This document shows positions 43,972-50,950 of a stretch of 64,000 bases of DNA, one piece after another. Numbering within the stretch: position 1 is the stretch's first letter; every line of letters starts with the position of its first letter. The DNA is from an uncultured Bacteroidales bacterium (GTDB taxonomy: Bacteria; Bacteroidota; Bacteroidia; Bacteroidales; Bacteroidaceae), in the NCBI GenBank assembly GCA_902800305.1, contig CADCDP010000016.1:22914-86913 (forward strand), given 5' to 3'. The translations under genes were made by a program, and so were the position numbers. The notes below the pieces were generated by a model. It saw nothing but the letters and a program-made list of their open reading frames with translations, was not told where the DNA came from and searched no databases.

Positions 43972-44012
43972 ATCTCCAGACGTGCGTCCACAAAGGATAC
44001 ACGTCTGGAGAT
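43972..44012 (+). promoter_or_regulatory. 13-bp perfect hairpin between the two fimbrillin genes
   Basis: ATCTCCAGACGTG (43972-43984) and CACGTCTGGAGAT (44000-44012) pair around a 15-base loop. No T run follows, so it is not a classical terminator. It could protect the upstream mRNA or set the ratio of the two subunits. A binding site for a dimeric regulator is the alternative. Confidence 0.6.
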
Positions 44013-44046
44013 AAACACGAAAAGAACACTAAGCATTAAACGACTT

Positions 44047-46407
44047 ATGAAAAAAATTTTATTTAATATCGGATGTGCATTCGCAGCAACCCTCCTGTTA
44101 GGAGCTTGCTCCGACACCGAAAGTGTGGTGGACAATCCTATCGTTTCCAATGGAGAAACACCAGAAAATGCCATTGCTTTCAGTACGTACATGGGCAAAA
44201 GTGAACAGGAAACACGTGCTGGTGCAACAGGTGCCATTGACACAGATACGTTAAAAGGATACTCTAATTATTATACAGGAGACGAAAGTAGCTGGACATG
44301 GAATGAAACAGCTGCTAAGAATTTCGGCTTTGGTGTATTCGCTTATTACACAGGAACAGCCACCTATGATGCTTTTAATTACAATAATGCTACACAACAG
44401 GTAGCAAACTTTATGTACAACCAACAGGTGTGGTGGAATAAAAACTTAGACAACACCTATATTACTAAATGGACTTATTCACCAGTAAAATATTGGCCTA
44501 ATGAAATTTCTGGCACAGCTAATACACCAGATGATGACCAAGACGATGATAAAAGCGACAATCCAGCAACTGGTTCTGGCACTTATGGTGGTAATGTCAG
44601 CTTCTTTGCCTATGCACCATACGTAGATGCTGCTATCAGCGCAAAAACAGATGGAATCGTTGCAATCAATGGAGCTACCACATTGGCTGGAGATGGATCA
44701 ACAACAGGTAACGCTAAGGTTGGTGACCCCACCATTACTTACATTGTTGCTTCAAGTGGTAAGAATATTGTTGACCTTCTATGGGGTACAAAAGGGAACA
44801 ATGGTTTTGGTGTAACAGGTAATCCGAATACAGGAAGTGCAGAAGGAACGGCTACAGCAGGAACAGCTAATAATAAATCAAATAGTTATATAGCAAATCT
44901 TTTATCGGGCTATAAGACCAACACAGACTTGACTAAACAGACAACCACAGGCACTATCGGCTTCGTATTCAAGCATGCATTGGCAAAGGTGGGTGGCTCT
45001 GGCAAAACCACTACAACAGGAAGTACCACAACCACATCAGGACTGATGGTGATGCTAGATATCGATGACATGAAGGGTGCCGAGACAGGCGGAACCAAAG
45101 ATGATGCAACAAGAGTAACCATCAACTCGATAACGATAAGTGCTAAAGCTTTCTTTGATAAGGATAATGATGCGACATTGGAGAGTGACGAGTACATGAC
45201 CACTCAGAAGGGTATTTTTAATTTGGCAACAGGTCAATGGGAGGTTGCAAGCACAGATATTAGCTCGACGGGTGCTGTGACTAACTACATTATCAATACG
45301 AATGGTACAGGCGATAATGTTGCGGGTGAATTGGAAACGTCCCTTAAAGAACCAAGCACATGGTATAACGGAAAAGATGAGGGAGATAATGCTTGGTCAA
45401 AGAATCCAGAAGGTGTACTAGTCACTCCTAAGCCAGTATACGCGAACGAAGCTAATCCACTTGTGTTCATCCCTGGTTCCTATCCAGAGTTGACAGTAAC
45501 AGTAGATTATCTTGTGCGTACAAAAGACGGAAACCTGAAAACAGGTTACTCTGCTGTTGAACAGATTATCACGAAGAAGCTGACCTTCACAAAACCAGTG
45601 GAACTGAACAAGCAATACAGTCTCCTTATGCGCCTTGGTCTCACTAGTGTGAAGTTCGATGCAACGGTAAGCGAGTGGGATAATGCTGGCACAGCATCCA
45701 CGACCGATGGTGATCCAACCACCCTCACCGTGGACGACGTTGAAAGCATCTATTTGCCTATAAACGTATCTACAACCATCAACATGTCGGCCAAAGTTGG
45801 AAACGATGACGTTGTTAACAACACTGTCGAAGGAACTGTCACCAATGTCCAAATGAGTGCGACAGAGAATTACTGGGATGCGGCAACCAAGACGATAAAG
45901 ACGAATCAAGCTCTCGAAGGAACAACAACATGGACAATCTCCCCAACAGGCTCTATTACCAGCGACGGTGTGGCAACCATTCCAGAAAACGGAGGAACAA
46001 CAAATAAGGTCTACACCATCACCGCGACAAACAAGGCCCATGTCGGAACCTACACCTTGACTCAAACTCCCAAACCTCTCATAGCATTAGTACCATCAGA
46101 AGACATTGAAGCAACTGCCACCAGCTTTGATATAGATGACGTTAAGAGCAGTGATAACACCTTCTTGAATGTTACCGGCATCAAATCGGTTGTTGCAACC
46201 AAGACGATTGGTAGTGGAGTCCCAACAAATGTGACCCTTCCTGCCGTGGGAACAATAACGGAAGTATCTTCCTCTATCACCGATAACAAGTTAACGGTAA
46301 CCATTCCTGCAAATACAGATACATCAAACACGGTAACTTACGTGATTAAATTGGTGTATGAAGACGCTACTACGACAGCAACAGTGACTCAAAAGAAAGC
46401 AGAGTGA
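44047..46407 (+). CDS. second fimbrillin-family lipoprotein
   Basis: A 786-residue protein; the ATG at 44047 gives a lipobox ending at Cys21 (LLLGAC). It is a paralogue of the gene before it: QETRAGATGAIDTDTLKGY, KWTYSPVKYWPNE, GNVSFFAYAPYVD, NIVDLLWGTKG, FKHALAKVGG, LTSVKFDATVSEWD align in order. After about residue 560 it has a shorter C-terminal region with one or two BACON-like units (TTWTISPTGSITSD, KVYTITATNKAHV). The Arg in ETRAG is the likely protease maturation site, as in other fimbrillins. Together with the upstream genes it makes a complete anchor-plus-subunits operon. A hairpin terminator follows. Confidence 0.83.
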   Translation: MKKILFNIGCAFAATLLLGACSDTESVVDNPIVSNGETPENAIAFSTYMGKSEQETRAGATGAIDTDTLKGYSNYYTGDESSWTWNETAAKNFGFGVFAYYTGTATYDAFNYNNATQQVANFMYNQQVWWNKNLDNTYITKWTYSPVKYWPNEISGTANTPDDDQDDDKSDNPATGSGTYGGNVSFFAYAPYVDAAISAKTDGIVAINGATTLAGDGSTTGNAKVGDPTITYIVASSGKNIVDLLWGTKGNNGFGVTGNPNTGSAEGTATAGTANNKSNSYIANLLSGYKTNTDLTKQTTTGTIGFVFKHALAKVGGSGKTTTTGSTTTTSGLMVMLDIDDMKGAETGGTKDDATRVTINSITISAKAFFDKDNDATLESDEYMTTQKGIFNLATGQWEVASTDISSTGAVTNYIINTNGTGDNVAGELETSLKEPSTWYNGKDEGDNAWSKNPEGVLVTPKPVYANEANPLVFIPGSYPELTVTVDYLVRTKDGNLKTGYSAVEQIITKKLTFTKPVELNKQYSLLMRLGLTSVKFDATVSEWDNAGTASTTDGDPTTLTVDDVESIYLPINVSTTINMSAKVGNDDVVNNTVEGTVTNVQMSATENYWDAATKTIKTNQALEGTTTWTISPTGSITSDGVATIPENGGTTNKVYTITATNKAHVGTYTLTQTPKPLIALVPSEDIEATATSFDIDDVKSSDNTFLNVTGIKSVVATKTIGSGVPTNVTLPAVGTITEVSSSITDNKLTVTIPANTDTSNTVTYVIKLVYEDATTTATVTQKKAE

Positions 46408-46447
46408 CACCATAACCCTTTCGTTATTATACTTTCACCAAATAGGA

Positions 46448-46468
46448 GGCGGAGCACACAACTCCGCC
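46448..46468 (+). terminator. terminator-like hairpin after the fimbrial operon
   Basis: GGCGGAG and CTCCGCC pair around CACACAA, followed by CCCCATTTTG. The sequence GGCGGAGCACACA is repeated at the next terminator (46909), so the two seem related by duplication. Confidence 0.6.
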
Positions 46469-46520
46469 CCCATTTTGTCTCCCATCCATTTCTCCCTCCA
46501 CCAAAAAACGTCCCCAACAT

Positions 46521-46551
46521 TTTGGAGTATAAAAAAAAGTCTGTAACTTTG
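46521..46551 (+). promoter_or_regulatory. promoter placed on the start codon of a small membrane gene
   Basis: TTTG (46521-46524), a 19-base spacer and TAACTTTG (46544-46551), then only CAGC before the ATG at 46556. With the usual Bacteroidota start about seven bases after the -7 box, the mRNA would begin in or at the start codon, giving leaderless or nearly leaderless translation. Confidence 0.65.
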
Positions 46552-46555
46552 CAGC

Positions 46556-46765
46556 ATGAAAAAAGAATTTGGTAAATGGCTGATGGATATTGCCAAGTAT
46601 ATGGTTACGGCATTGCTGCTGTCCACCATCTTCGCCGACATGAATGAGCCTATCATTATCTACATGGTGGTAATTCTTTCCATTATTGTGCTCATCTTTG
46701 GTTTGGCACTTGTATCCGATTCGCCATCATACGAAAAAGGACAAAAAAAGAGGAGAGAAAAATGA
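46556..46765 (+). CDS. small two-helix membrane protein, pair 1
   Basis: A 69-residue protein, MKKEFGKWLMDIAKYMVTAL at the start, with two predicted membrane helices (about 12-28 and 34-54) and a basic tail (YEKGQKKRREK). It resembles small conserved Bacteroidales proteins sometimes labelled DUF6722; I am not certain of the number. No ribosome binding site is possible, because the promoter box lies four bases before the ATG. Its stop overlaps the next small gene (ATGA). The function is unknown; toxin-like, regulatory or transporter-accessory roles are all open. Confidence 0.7.
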   Translation: MKKEFGKWLMDIAKYMVTALLLSTIFADMNEPIIIYMVVILSIIVLIFGLALVSDSPSYEKGQKKRREK

Positions 46766-46881
46766 ACACACTCATCGTTGCTGGCTCTATGGCACTATTG
46801 GCTGCCATAGGATACCTTTATTTCAAGTATCAAGACAAGAAAGAACGTCAGTATCAGGCATCCGTCCACACTGATGCCTAA
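46762..46881 (+). CDS. 39-residue single-helix membrane protein, pair 1
   Basis: An ATG overlapping the previous stop (ATGA) opens a 39-codon frame: MNTLIVAGSMALLAAIGYLY at the start, then a charged cytoplasmic-type end (KYQDKKERQYQ). One membrane helix near residues 3-20. AGGAGAG lies six bases before the ATG, so it has a ribosome binding site of its own. Coupled position, hydrophobicity and the parallel pair at 47061-47463 make it credible despite its size. A terminator follows. Confidence 0.6.
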   Translation: MNTLIVAGSMALLAAIGYLYFKYQDKKERQYQASVHTDA

Positions 46882-46905
46882 TGATTTTAACGCTAAAGCA
46901 CCTGA

Positions 46906-46934
46906 GGGGCGGAGCACACACTCCACCCCTTTTT
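46906..46934 (+). terminator. intrinsic terminator after small-gene pair 1
   Basis: GGGGCGGAG pairs with CTCCACCCC (one mismatch) around CACACA, followed directly by five T. This is a standard intrinsic terminator, 25 bases after the stop of the 39-residue gene. Confidence 0.75.
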
Positions 46935-47024
46935 CATCTTGTAACACCCTTATTCCGTCCCTCGCAAATAAAACTCCTTTACCTCCTCTCCTCCTTAGAC
47001 CCTCAACAAAAATCTCCCCCAACA

Positions 47025-47056
47025 TTTGGAAGAAAAAAACAAAAGATGTAACTTTG
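47025..47056 (+). promoter_or_regulatory. promoter placed on the start codon of the second small membrane gene
   Basis: TTTG (47025-47028), a 20-base spacer and TAACTTTG (47049-47056), then CAGC and the ATG at 47061. The string TAACTTTGCAGCATGAA is identical to the ones at 46544 and 47557. Confidence 0.65.
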
Positions 47057-47060
47057 CAGC

Positions 47061-47345
47061 ATGAATGCGAGAAGAGACAGACAGAAGGAGCAGCGAGCGC
47101 TGCTGAATAGGCAGCTGGAGAACATCCAGAGGGATAACAAACCGAAGGAAAAGAATGAGAACTTAATCCAATTGGGGAAGTTTTTCTACTCTCTGGCGGG
47201 CATGACATACGCAGGTGCAGTGCTTGATTTTGTGATAAATATGGAAGAAGACCGAATCGTTGAATTATCGACTGCTGTTGTCGGATTTCTTGCTCTTTCC
47301 GTGGCTGGATGGATGTTCGTCAAACGTGGAAATTTAACAAAATAG
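47061..47345 (+). CDS. small two-helix membrane protein, pair 2
   Basis: A 94-residue protein. A basic, charged N-terminus (MNARRDRQKEQRALLNRQLE) precedes two membrane helices (about 42-60 and 70-87) and a short basic end (KRGNLTK). It differs in sequence from the gene at 46556 but has the same topology, the same promoter-on-start arrangement and a tiny single-helix partner downstream. No known family is recognised. The function is unknown. Confidence 0.65.
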   Translation: MNARRDRQKEQRALLNRQLENIQRDNKPKEKNENLIQLGKFFYSLAGMTYAGAVLDFVINMEEDRIVELSTAVVGFLALSVAGWMFVKRGNLTK

Positions 47346-47352
47346 GATAGAT

Positions 47353-47463
47353 ATGAGCACATTAGCTATTTTTTGGACAGTGGTAGCCATAGGTGGTGCT
47401 GCTGTAGCTATTTACAATTACATCAAACTTCGTCAAGAGGAACATGAGGCAGGTCTCGCTTAA
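47353..47463 (+). CDS. 36-residue single-helix membrane protein, pair 2
   Basis: An ATG at 47353, seven bases after the previous stop, opens a 36-codon frame: MSTLAIFWTVVAIGGAAVAI, then a charged end (NYIKLRQEEHEAGLA). One membrane helix. AGGATAG before the ATG is a weak ribosome binding site. Topology and position match the 39-residue gene at 46762. A strong terminator follows at 47483. Confidence 0.6.
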   Translation: MSTLAIFWTVVAIGGAAVAIYNYIKLRQEEHEAGLA

Positions 47464-47482
47464 GCCTCACGATGCCCCCCAG

Positions 47483-47522
47483 AATCTCCGACCTCGCCCC
47501 ACGGCGAGTCGGAGATTTTTTT
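47483..47522 (+). terminator. intrinsic terminator after small-gene pair 2
   Basis: AATCTCCGAC plus CTCGCC (47483-47498) pairs with GGCGAG plus TCGGAGATT (47503-47517) with one bulged base and a four-base loop; a run of seven T follows. This is the clearest intrinsic terminator in the window. Confidence 0.85.
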
Positions 47523-47532
47523 GTACGGAAAG

Positions 47533-47564
47533 TTTGGAAAGAAAGGGAAAAGTGTGTAACTTTG
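47533..47564 (+). promoter_or_regulatory. promoter placed on the start codon of the FHA gene
   Basis: TTTG (47533-47536), a 20-base spacer and TAACTTTG (47557-47564), then CAGC and the ATG at 47569. It is the third copy of the same promoter-to-ATG arrangement within one kilobase. Confidence 0.65.
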
Positions 47565-47568
47565 CAGC

Positions 47569-48000
47569 ATGAACAACATGAAGACATTTTTGGACATAGA
47601 AGGTAGGTTGATGGACGTGGAGAGTTTCCTGTCGAAGGCACGAACCATCGTGACCATCGGAAGGGCTTCTGAGGAGGCATACAATGTGGTGCCGCTGCAG
47701 GATGAGGAAACGGATGTCTTTCAGTGCCAACTGAGCAGGGCAGATGAAGGCTGGAAGGTGCAAAACGGTCAGTGGCGCACGGAATGTCCCAAGGGAATCC
47801 GCTCACGGTTGCAACACGCCTGTAACTTATGCTTGGGACGATGCGTGAACGTAAGTCCCGCCCATCCCAAATATTCTTGGCGAATACCTGAAAAGGCTAC
47901 ATTACTGAACGGTGTGGCCTTGACTTCTGAAGCCAAGGTTTTGCAGGATGGGGATGTCATCACAATAGGCAAAACCAGCATCAAAGTGGTTGTACAATAA
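47569..48000 (+). CDS. small FHA-domain protein
   Basis: A 143-residue cytoplasmic protein. The FHA (phosphothreonine-binding) signature is split over its length: VTIGRASEEAYNVVPL (the GRxS-type loop), DVFQCQLSRADEGWKVQNGQW (the strands holding the usual H/N positions) and TLLNGVALTSEAKVLQDGDV, DVITIGKTSIKV at the end. The conserved SxxH motif is not clear, so phosphopeptide binding may be altered. A middle segment with three Cys (HACNLCLGRC) is unusual for the fold. FHA proteins act with Ser/Thr kinases or secretion systems, but none is adjacent. It starts directly after its promoter box and ends at a bidirectional terminator. Confidence 0.72.
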   Translation: MNNMKTFLDIEGRLMDVESFLSKARTIVTIGRASEEAYNVVPLQDEETDVFQCQLSRADEGWKVQNGQWRTECPKGIRSRLQHACNLCLGRCVNVSPAHPKYSWRIPEKATLLNGVALTSEAKVLQDGDVITIGKTSIKVVVQ

Positions 48001-48019
48001 CTGATGCTGGATGATATAA

Positions 48020-48065
48020 AAGCAACGAGGTGGCCTATCGGTTAGGATAGACCACCTCGTTGCTT
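48020..48065. terminator. bidirectional terminator overlapping the pectinesterase 3' end
   Basis: AAGCAACGAGGTGG (48020-48033) and CCACCTCGTTGCTT (48052-48065) are perfect complements with an 18-base loop. It serves two convergent genes: the FHA gene ends at 48000 and the pectinesterase stop codon (48035-48037) lies in the loop, so the right arm also encodes the last residues (SNEVV). Confidence 0.8.
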
Positions 48066-49363
48066 CGTTCACCAAGTCCGCCATAGAAATTGGCACAACG
48101 GACGGAATAGCAGGAGCCTTCTGGAGTGCCTTTGGGCACCTTGTAGTGCGGTTCGGTCGTAAAGGCTACGACATCTCGGTTCTTGCAGATGGCGTATAGA
48201 CATGCTTCGGGTATGTCGTCCCAATAGATTTCGCCCCTATTCCGAATCTTTAATACGGGCGGCTCCACAAGGACTGTTTTTTGTTCGGGATGCCACCCTG
48301 GAAACACCCTGTTGATGTCGTACTTCTCAGCATCCTGAACGGATAAATGGGTATCGTATCGTACTGTGGTCGAAATGTTATTTGTGTCTTTGTATTGTGT
48401 GCGACGCGCTTGGGTGGAGACCAGTTGAAAGTCTGCATCCATACTCTCATATTCGGAGAACAGGCGTGGCAGCGTTCCATGCATCTCTGACCATCCCGTA
48501 GAGTCGGGCAGTAAATCCATGAGGGTGCCAAGGAAAACGGCACGGGGTGCGTTCTTCCACGGACGACCTAACATGTATCTGCCTGCTTGTTCGGACGCAC
48601 CATAAATGTGGCATCCATTGAACACATAGCCATATTCACGGAAGGCTTCTGTGGCAGGAGCGCAGATGACATCTCTCTTGCCTCCCCCACCCCGTGTACG
48701 GAGTTCTATATCGCAACGGTTGAAGTAGATGGTACCACCACCACAGATAAAGTCAACTGTTCCTTTGATGGTGCAATCCTCCAGATACGTCGTACCTCCG
48801 TCGTTGGTATAATAGGTGTCTTGATTGCTCATCAACGACAGGTTCTTAAAGATATTGCCCTTGCAGTTCTTCTCGTTCAACGCCACAGCGCGATTGGCAA
48901 ATGCGTTAGGGTCGTTGCGGTAGTTCGACCATAGCTCGATGTCTTGTATATAGGTGCTATCGGCTCCATTCAGGAACAGTGTGGAGGTGCAGCTGATACC
49001 CTCATGCATGGGCATCGATTCTATCTGGGTATGTTTCCACCCCTCACCACAGATGCTGGTGTTTGGAGCAGTCAGCACCGTCATCGGGCTGGGAATCTCT
49101 ATGACCTTCCCGTTCTCTGTAATCTTAATCGGGTTACCCTCGCCCTTGATACGATACATGCTCGACTTGATGAAGATGCGGAATCGCTTCTTCTTGTCCT
49201 TGCGGTTGTTGGCTGCATGGATGGCATCGATAAAGTTGCCATTGGTGGGCACGACAAAGTCGTATTTATAGCGAATACGCCCAAGGCTGTCGGGAGTCTG
49301 AGCTTTCGTTTGCAAAAAAGAAAAAGAACAACAAATAATAAATATATATAGTAGTTTCTGCAT
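48035..49363 (-). CDS. secreted pectinesterase (CE8)
   Basis: A 442-residue pectin methylesterase. A signal peptide (residues 1-21, ending TKA) precedes a right-handed beta-helix. CE8 motifs are in order: SNQDTYYTNDGGTTYLEDC (QDT), KGTVDFICGGGTIYFNRCDI (catalytic Asp in DFI..G) and YMLGRPWKNAPRAVF (LGRPW with the substrate-binding Arg and Trp). It removes methyl groups from pectin so that lyases or hydrolases can act. The C-terminal about 90 residues are a fibronectin-like extension. No other pectin gene is adjacent in the window. It converges on the FHA gene across a shared terminator. Confidence 0.88.
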   Translation of the reverse strand: MQKLLYIFIICCSFSFLQTKAQTPDSLGRIRYKYDFVVPTNGNFIDAIHAANNRKDKKKRFRIFIKSSMYRIKGEGNPIKITENGKVIEIPSPMTVLTAPNTSICGEGWKHTQIESMPMHEGISCTSTLFLNGADSTYIQDIELWSNYRNDPNAFANRAVALNEKNCKGNIFKNLSLMSNQDTYYTNDGGTTYLEDCTIKGTVDFICGGGTIYFNRCDIELRTRGGGGKRDVICAPATEAFREYGYVFNGCHIYGASEQAGRYMLGRPWKNAPRAVFLGTLMDLLPDSTGWSEMHGTLPRLFSEYESMDADFQLVSTQARRTQYKDTNNISTTVRYDTHLSVQDAEKYDINRVFPGWHPEQKTVLVEPPVLKIRNRGEIYWDDIPEACLYAICKNRDVVAFTTEPHYKVPKGTPEGSCYSVRCANFYGGLGERSNEVVYPNR

Positions 49364-49377
49364 ATCAAGATGTGGGG

Positions 49378-50925
49378 TTACTCAAACCAGTTATCGCGGT
49401 CGAGATTACGGTAGCCGATGGCTTCGGCAATGTGATGGCTCTGCACCTGGGCTGCTCCCTCCAAGTCGGCGATGGTGCGAGAGACTTTAAGGATGCGGTC
49501 GTAGGCACGAGCCGATAGGTTGAACTTCTTCATGGCAGTGCGCAGGAGGTCGAGGGCTGCATCATCCAATTGTACATACTTCTGGAGCAGTGCCGTGGTC
49601 ATCTGAGCGTTACAGTGGACACCACGAGTATCCTTATAGCGCTCCACCTGTATCTGCCGCGCCTTCAGCACCCGTTCACGGATGGCTGCCGACGGTTCTC
49701 CCTTCGGTGCTTTGGCAATATCCTCGAAAGGCACACTTTCCACCTCCACCTGGATGTCGATGCGATCCATCAACGGGCCACTAATCTTGTTCATGTAACG
49801 TTGTATCTGCGCTGGGGTACAAGCGCATTTACGGGTGGGATGATGGTGGTAGCCACATGGACAGGGGTTCATCGATGCCACCAGCATGAAGGAGCATGGC
49901 ATGGTGAGGTTGTAACGTGCACGGGAAATCGTGATGATGCGGTCTTCAAGCGGTTGACGGAGGGTTTCGAGGACACTACGATTAAATTCGGGGAGCTCGT
50001 CAAGAAAGAGCACCCCATTGTGTGCCAAACAGATTTCGCCAGGCATGAAGGTGTTGCCACCTCCCACAAGAGCGACATCCGAAATCGTGTGGTGTGGCGA
50101 ACGGAAAGGGCGTTGACTAATAAGAGAAGTATCTTTCTTCAACTTTCCCGCAATGGAATGTATCTGAGTGGTTTCAAGACTCTCACTCAGCGAAAGCGGT
50201 GGAAGAATGGAAGGCAAACGTTTAGCCATCATCGACTTCCCACAACCAGGCGAACCCACCAAAACGATGTTGTGTCCACCAGCTGCCGCCACCTCAAAAG
50301 CTCGCTTTACATTCTCCTGACCGCGCACTTCATCGAAGTCGTAGTCGAAACTGAATAATTGCGAATAAAACTCTTCCCGTGTATTAACCACCGTTGGCTC
50401 GATGGGTTTAACACCGCTCAGAAAACCAACAACATCATTCAAGTGGCTCACGCCATAAACCTTCAGTTTGTTGACCACAGCCGCCTCGCGAACATTATCT
50501 TTCGGCACAAACAGCCCCTCGTAACCAAGTTCGCGAGCTTTGATAGAGATAGGAAGAATACCTTTCACAGGCAGAACGGCTCCATCAAGCCCCAGTTCTC
50601 CAACGAACATATAGCGGTCGAGATGATTTACTTTCAAAAAATCAAACGACCGCATAATGCCTATCGCCATCGGAAGGTCGAAACCCGAACCCATCTTTCG
50701 AACATCAGCTGGGGCAAGATTGATGACCAAAGACTTGAAGGGAGCCTTATAGCCATTCACTCTAAGAGCAGACATCACACGGTCTTGACTCTCCTTCACG
50801 GCACTATCAGGCAAACCAACGATGTTGAACTTGGGCACTTGACCAGCATCATAGTGGTCCACTTCAATCGTGACCACCATAGCATCAAGCCCCTGCAATG
50901 TTGCGCTGTGAACCTTTGAAACCAT
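49378..50925 (-). CDS. comM: ComM/YifB-type Mg-chelatase-like AAA+ ATPase
   Basis: A 515-residue AAA+ helicase of the YifB/ComM family. The N-terminal domain is Lon-protease-like without catalytic residues (VHSATLQGLDAMVVTIEVD, FNIVGLPDSAVKESQDRV). The ATPase part has Walker A VGSPGCGKSMMAKRLPSI, Walker B GVLFLDELPEF and the PCPCGYHHHPTRKC cysteine motif, then the C-terminal Mg-chelatase domain (NLSARAYDRILKVSRTIADL). ComM helps branch migration when transformed DNA is integrated; with dprA in the same window it supports natural competence. It starts 26 bases after the thioredoxin-fold gene on the minus strand. Confidence 0.92.
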   Translation of the reverse strand: MVSKVHSATLQGLDAMVVTIEVDHYDAGQVPKFNIVGLPDSAVKESQDRVMSALRVNGYKAPFKSLVINLAPADVRKMGSGFDLPMAIGIMRSFDFLKVNHLDRYMFVGELGLDGAVLPVKGILPISIKARELGYEGLFVPKDNVREAAVVNKLKVYGVSHLNDVVGFLSGVKPIEPTVVNTREEFYSQLFSFDYDFDEVRGQENVKRAFEVAAAGGHNIVLVGSPGCGKSMMAKRLPSILPPLSLSESLETTQIHSIAGKLKKDTSLISQRPFRSPHHTISDVALVGGGNTFMPGEICLAHNGVLFLDELPEFNRSVLETLRQPLEDRIITISRARYNLTMPCSFMLVASMNPCPCGYHHHPTRKCACTPAQIQRYMNKISGPLMDRIDIQVEVESVPFEDIAKAPKGEPSAAIRERVLKARQIQVERYKDTRGVHCNAQMTTALLQKYVQLDDAALDLLRTAMKKFNLSARAYDRILKVSRTIADLEGAAQVQSHHIAEAIGYRNLDRDNWFE

Positions 50926-50950
50926 CGAAAGAAATCTTCTTTTATCGTTA

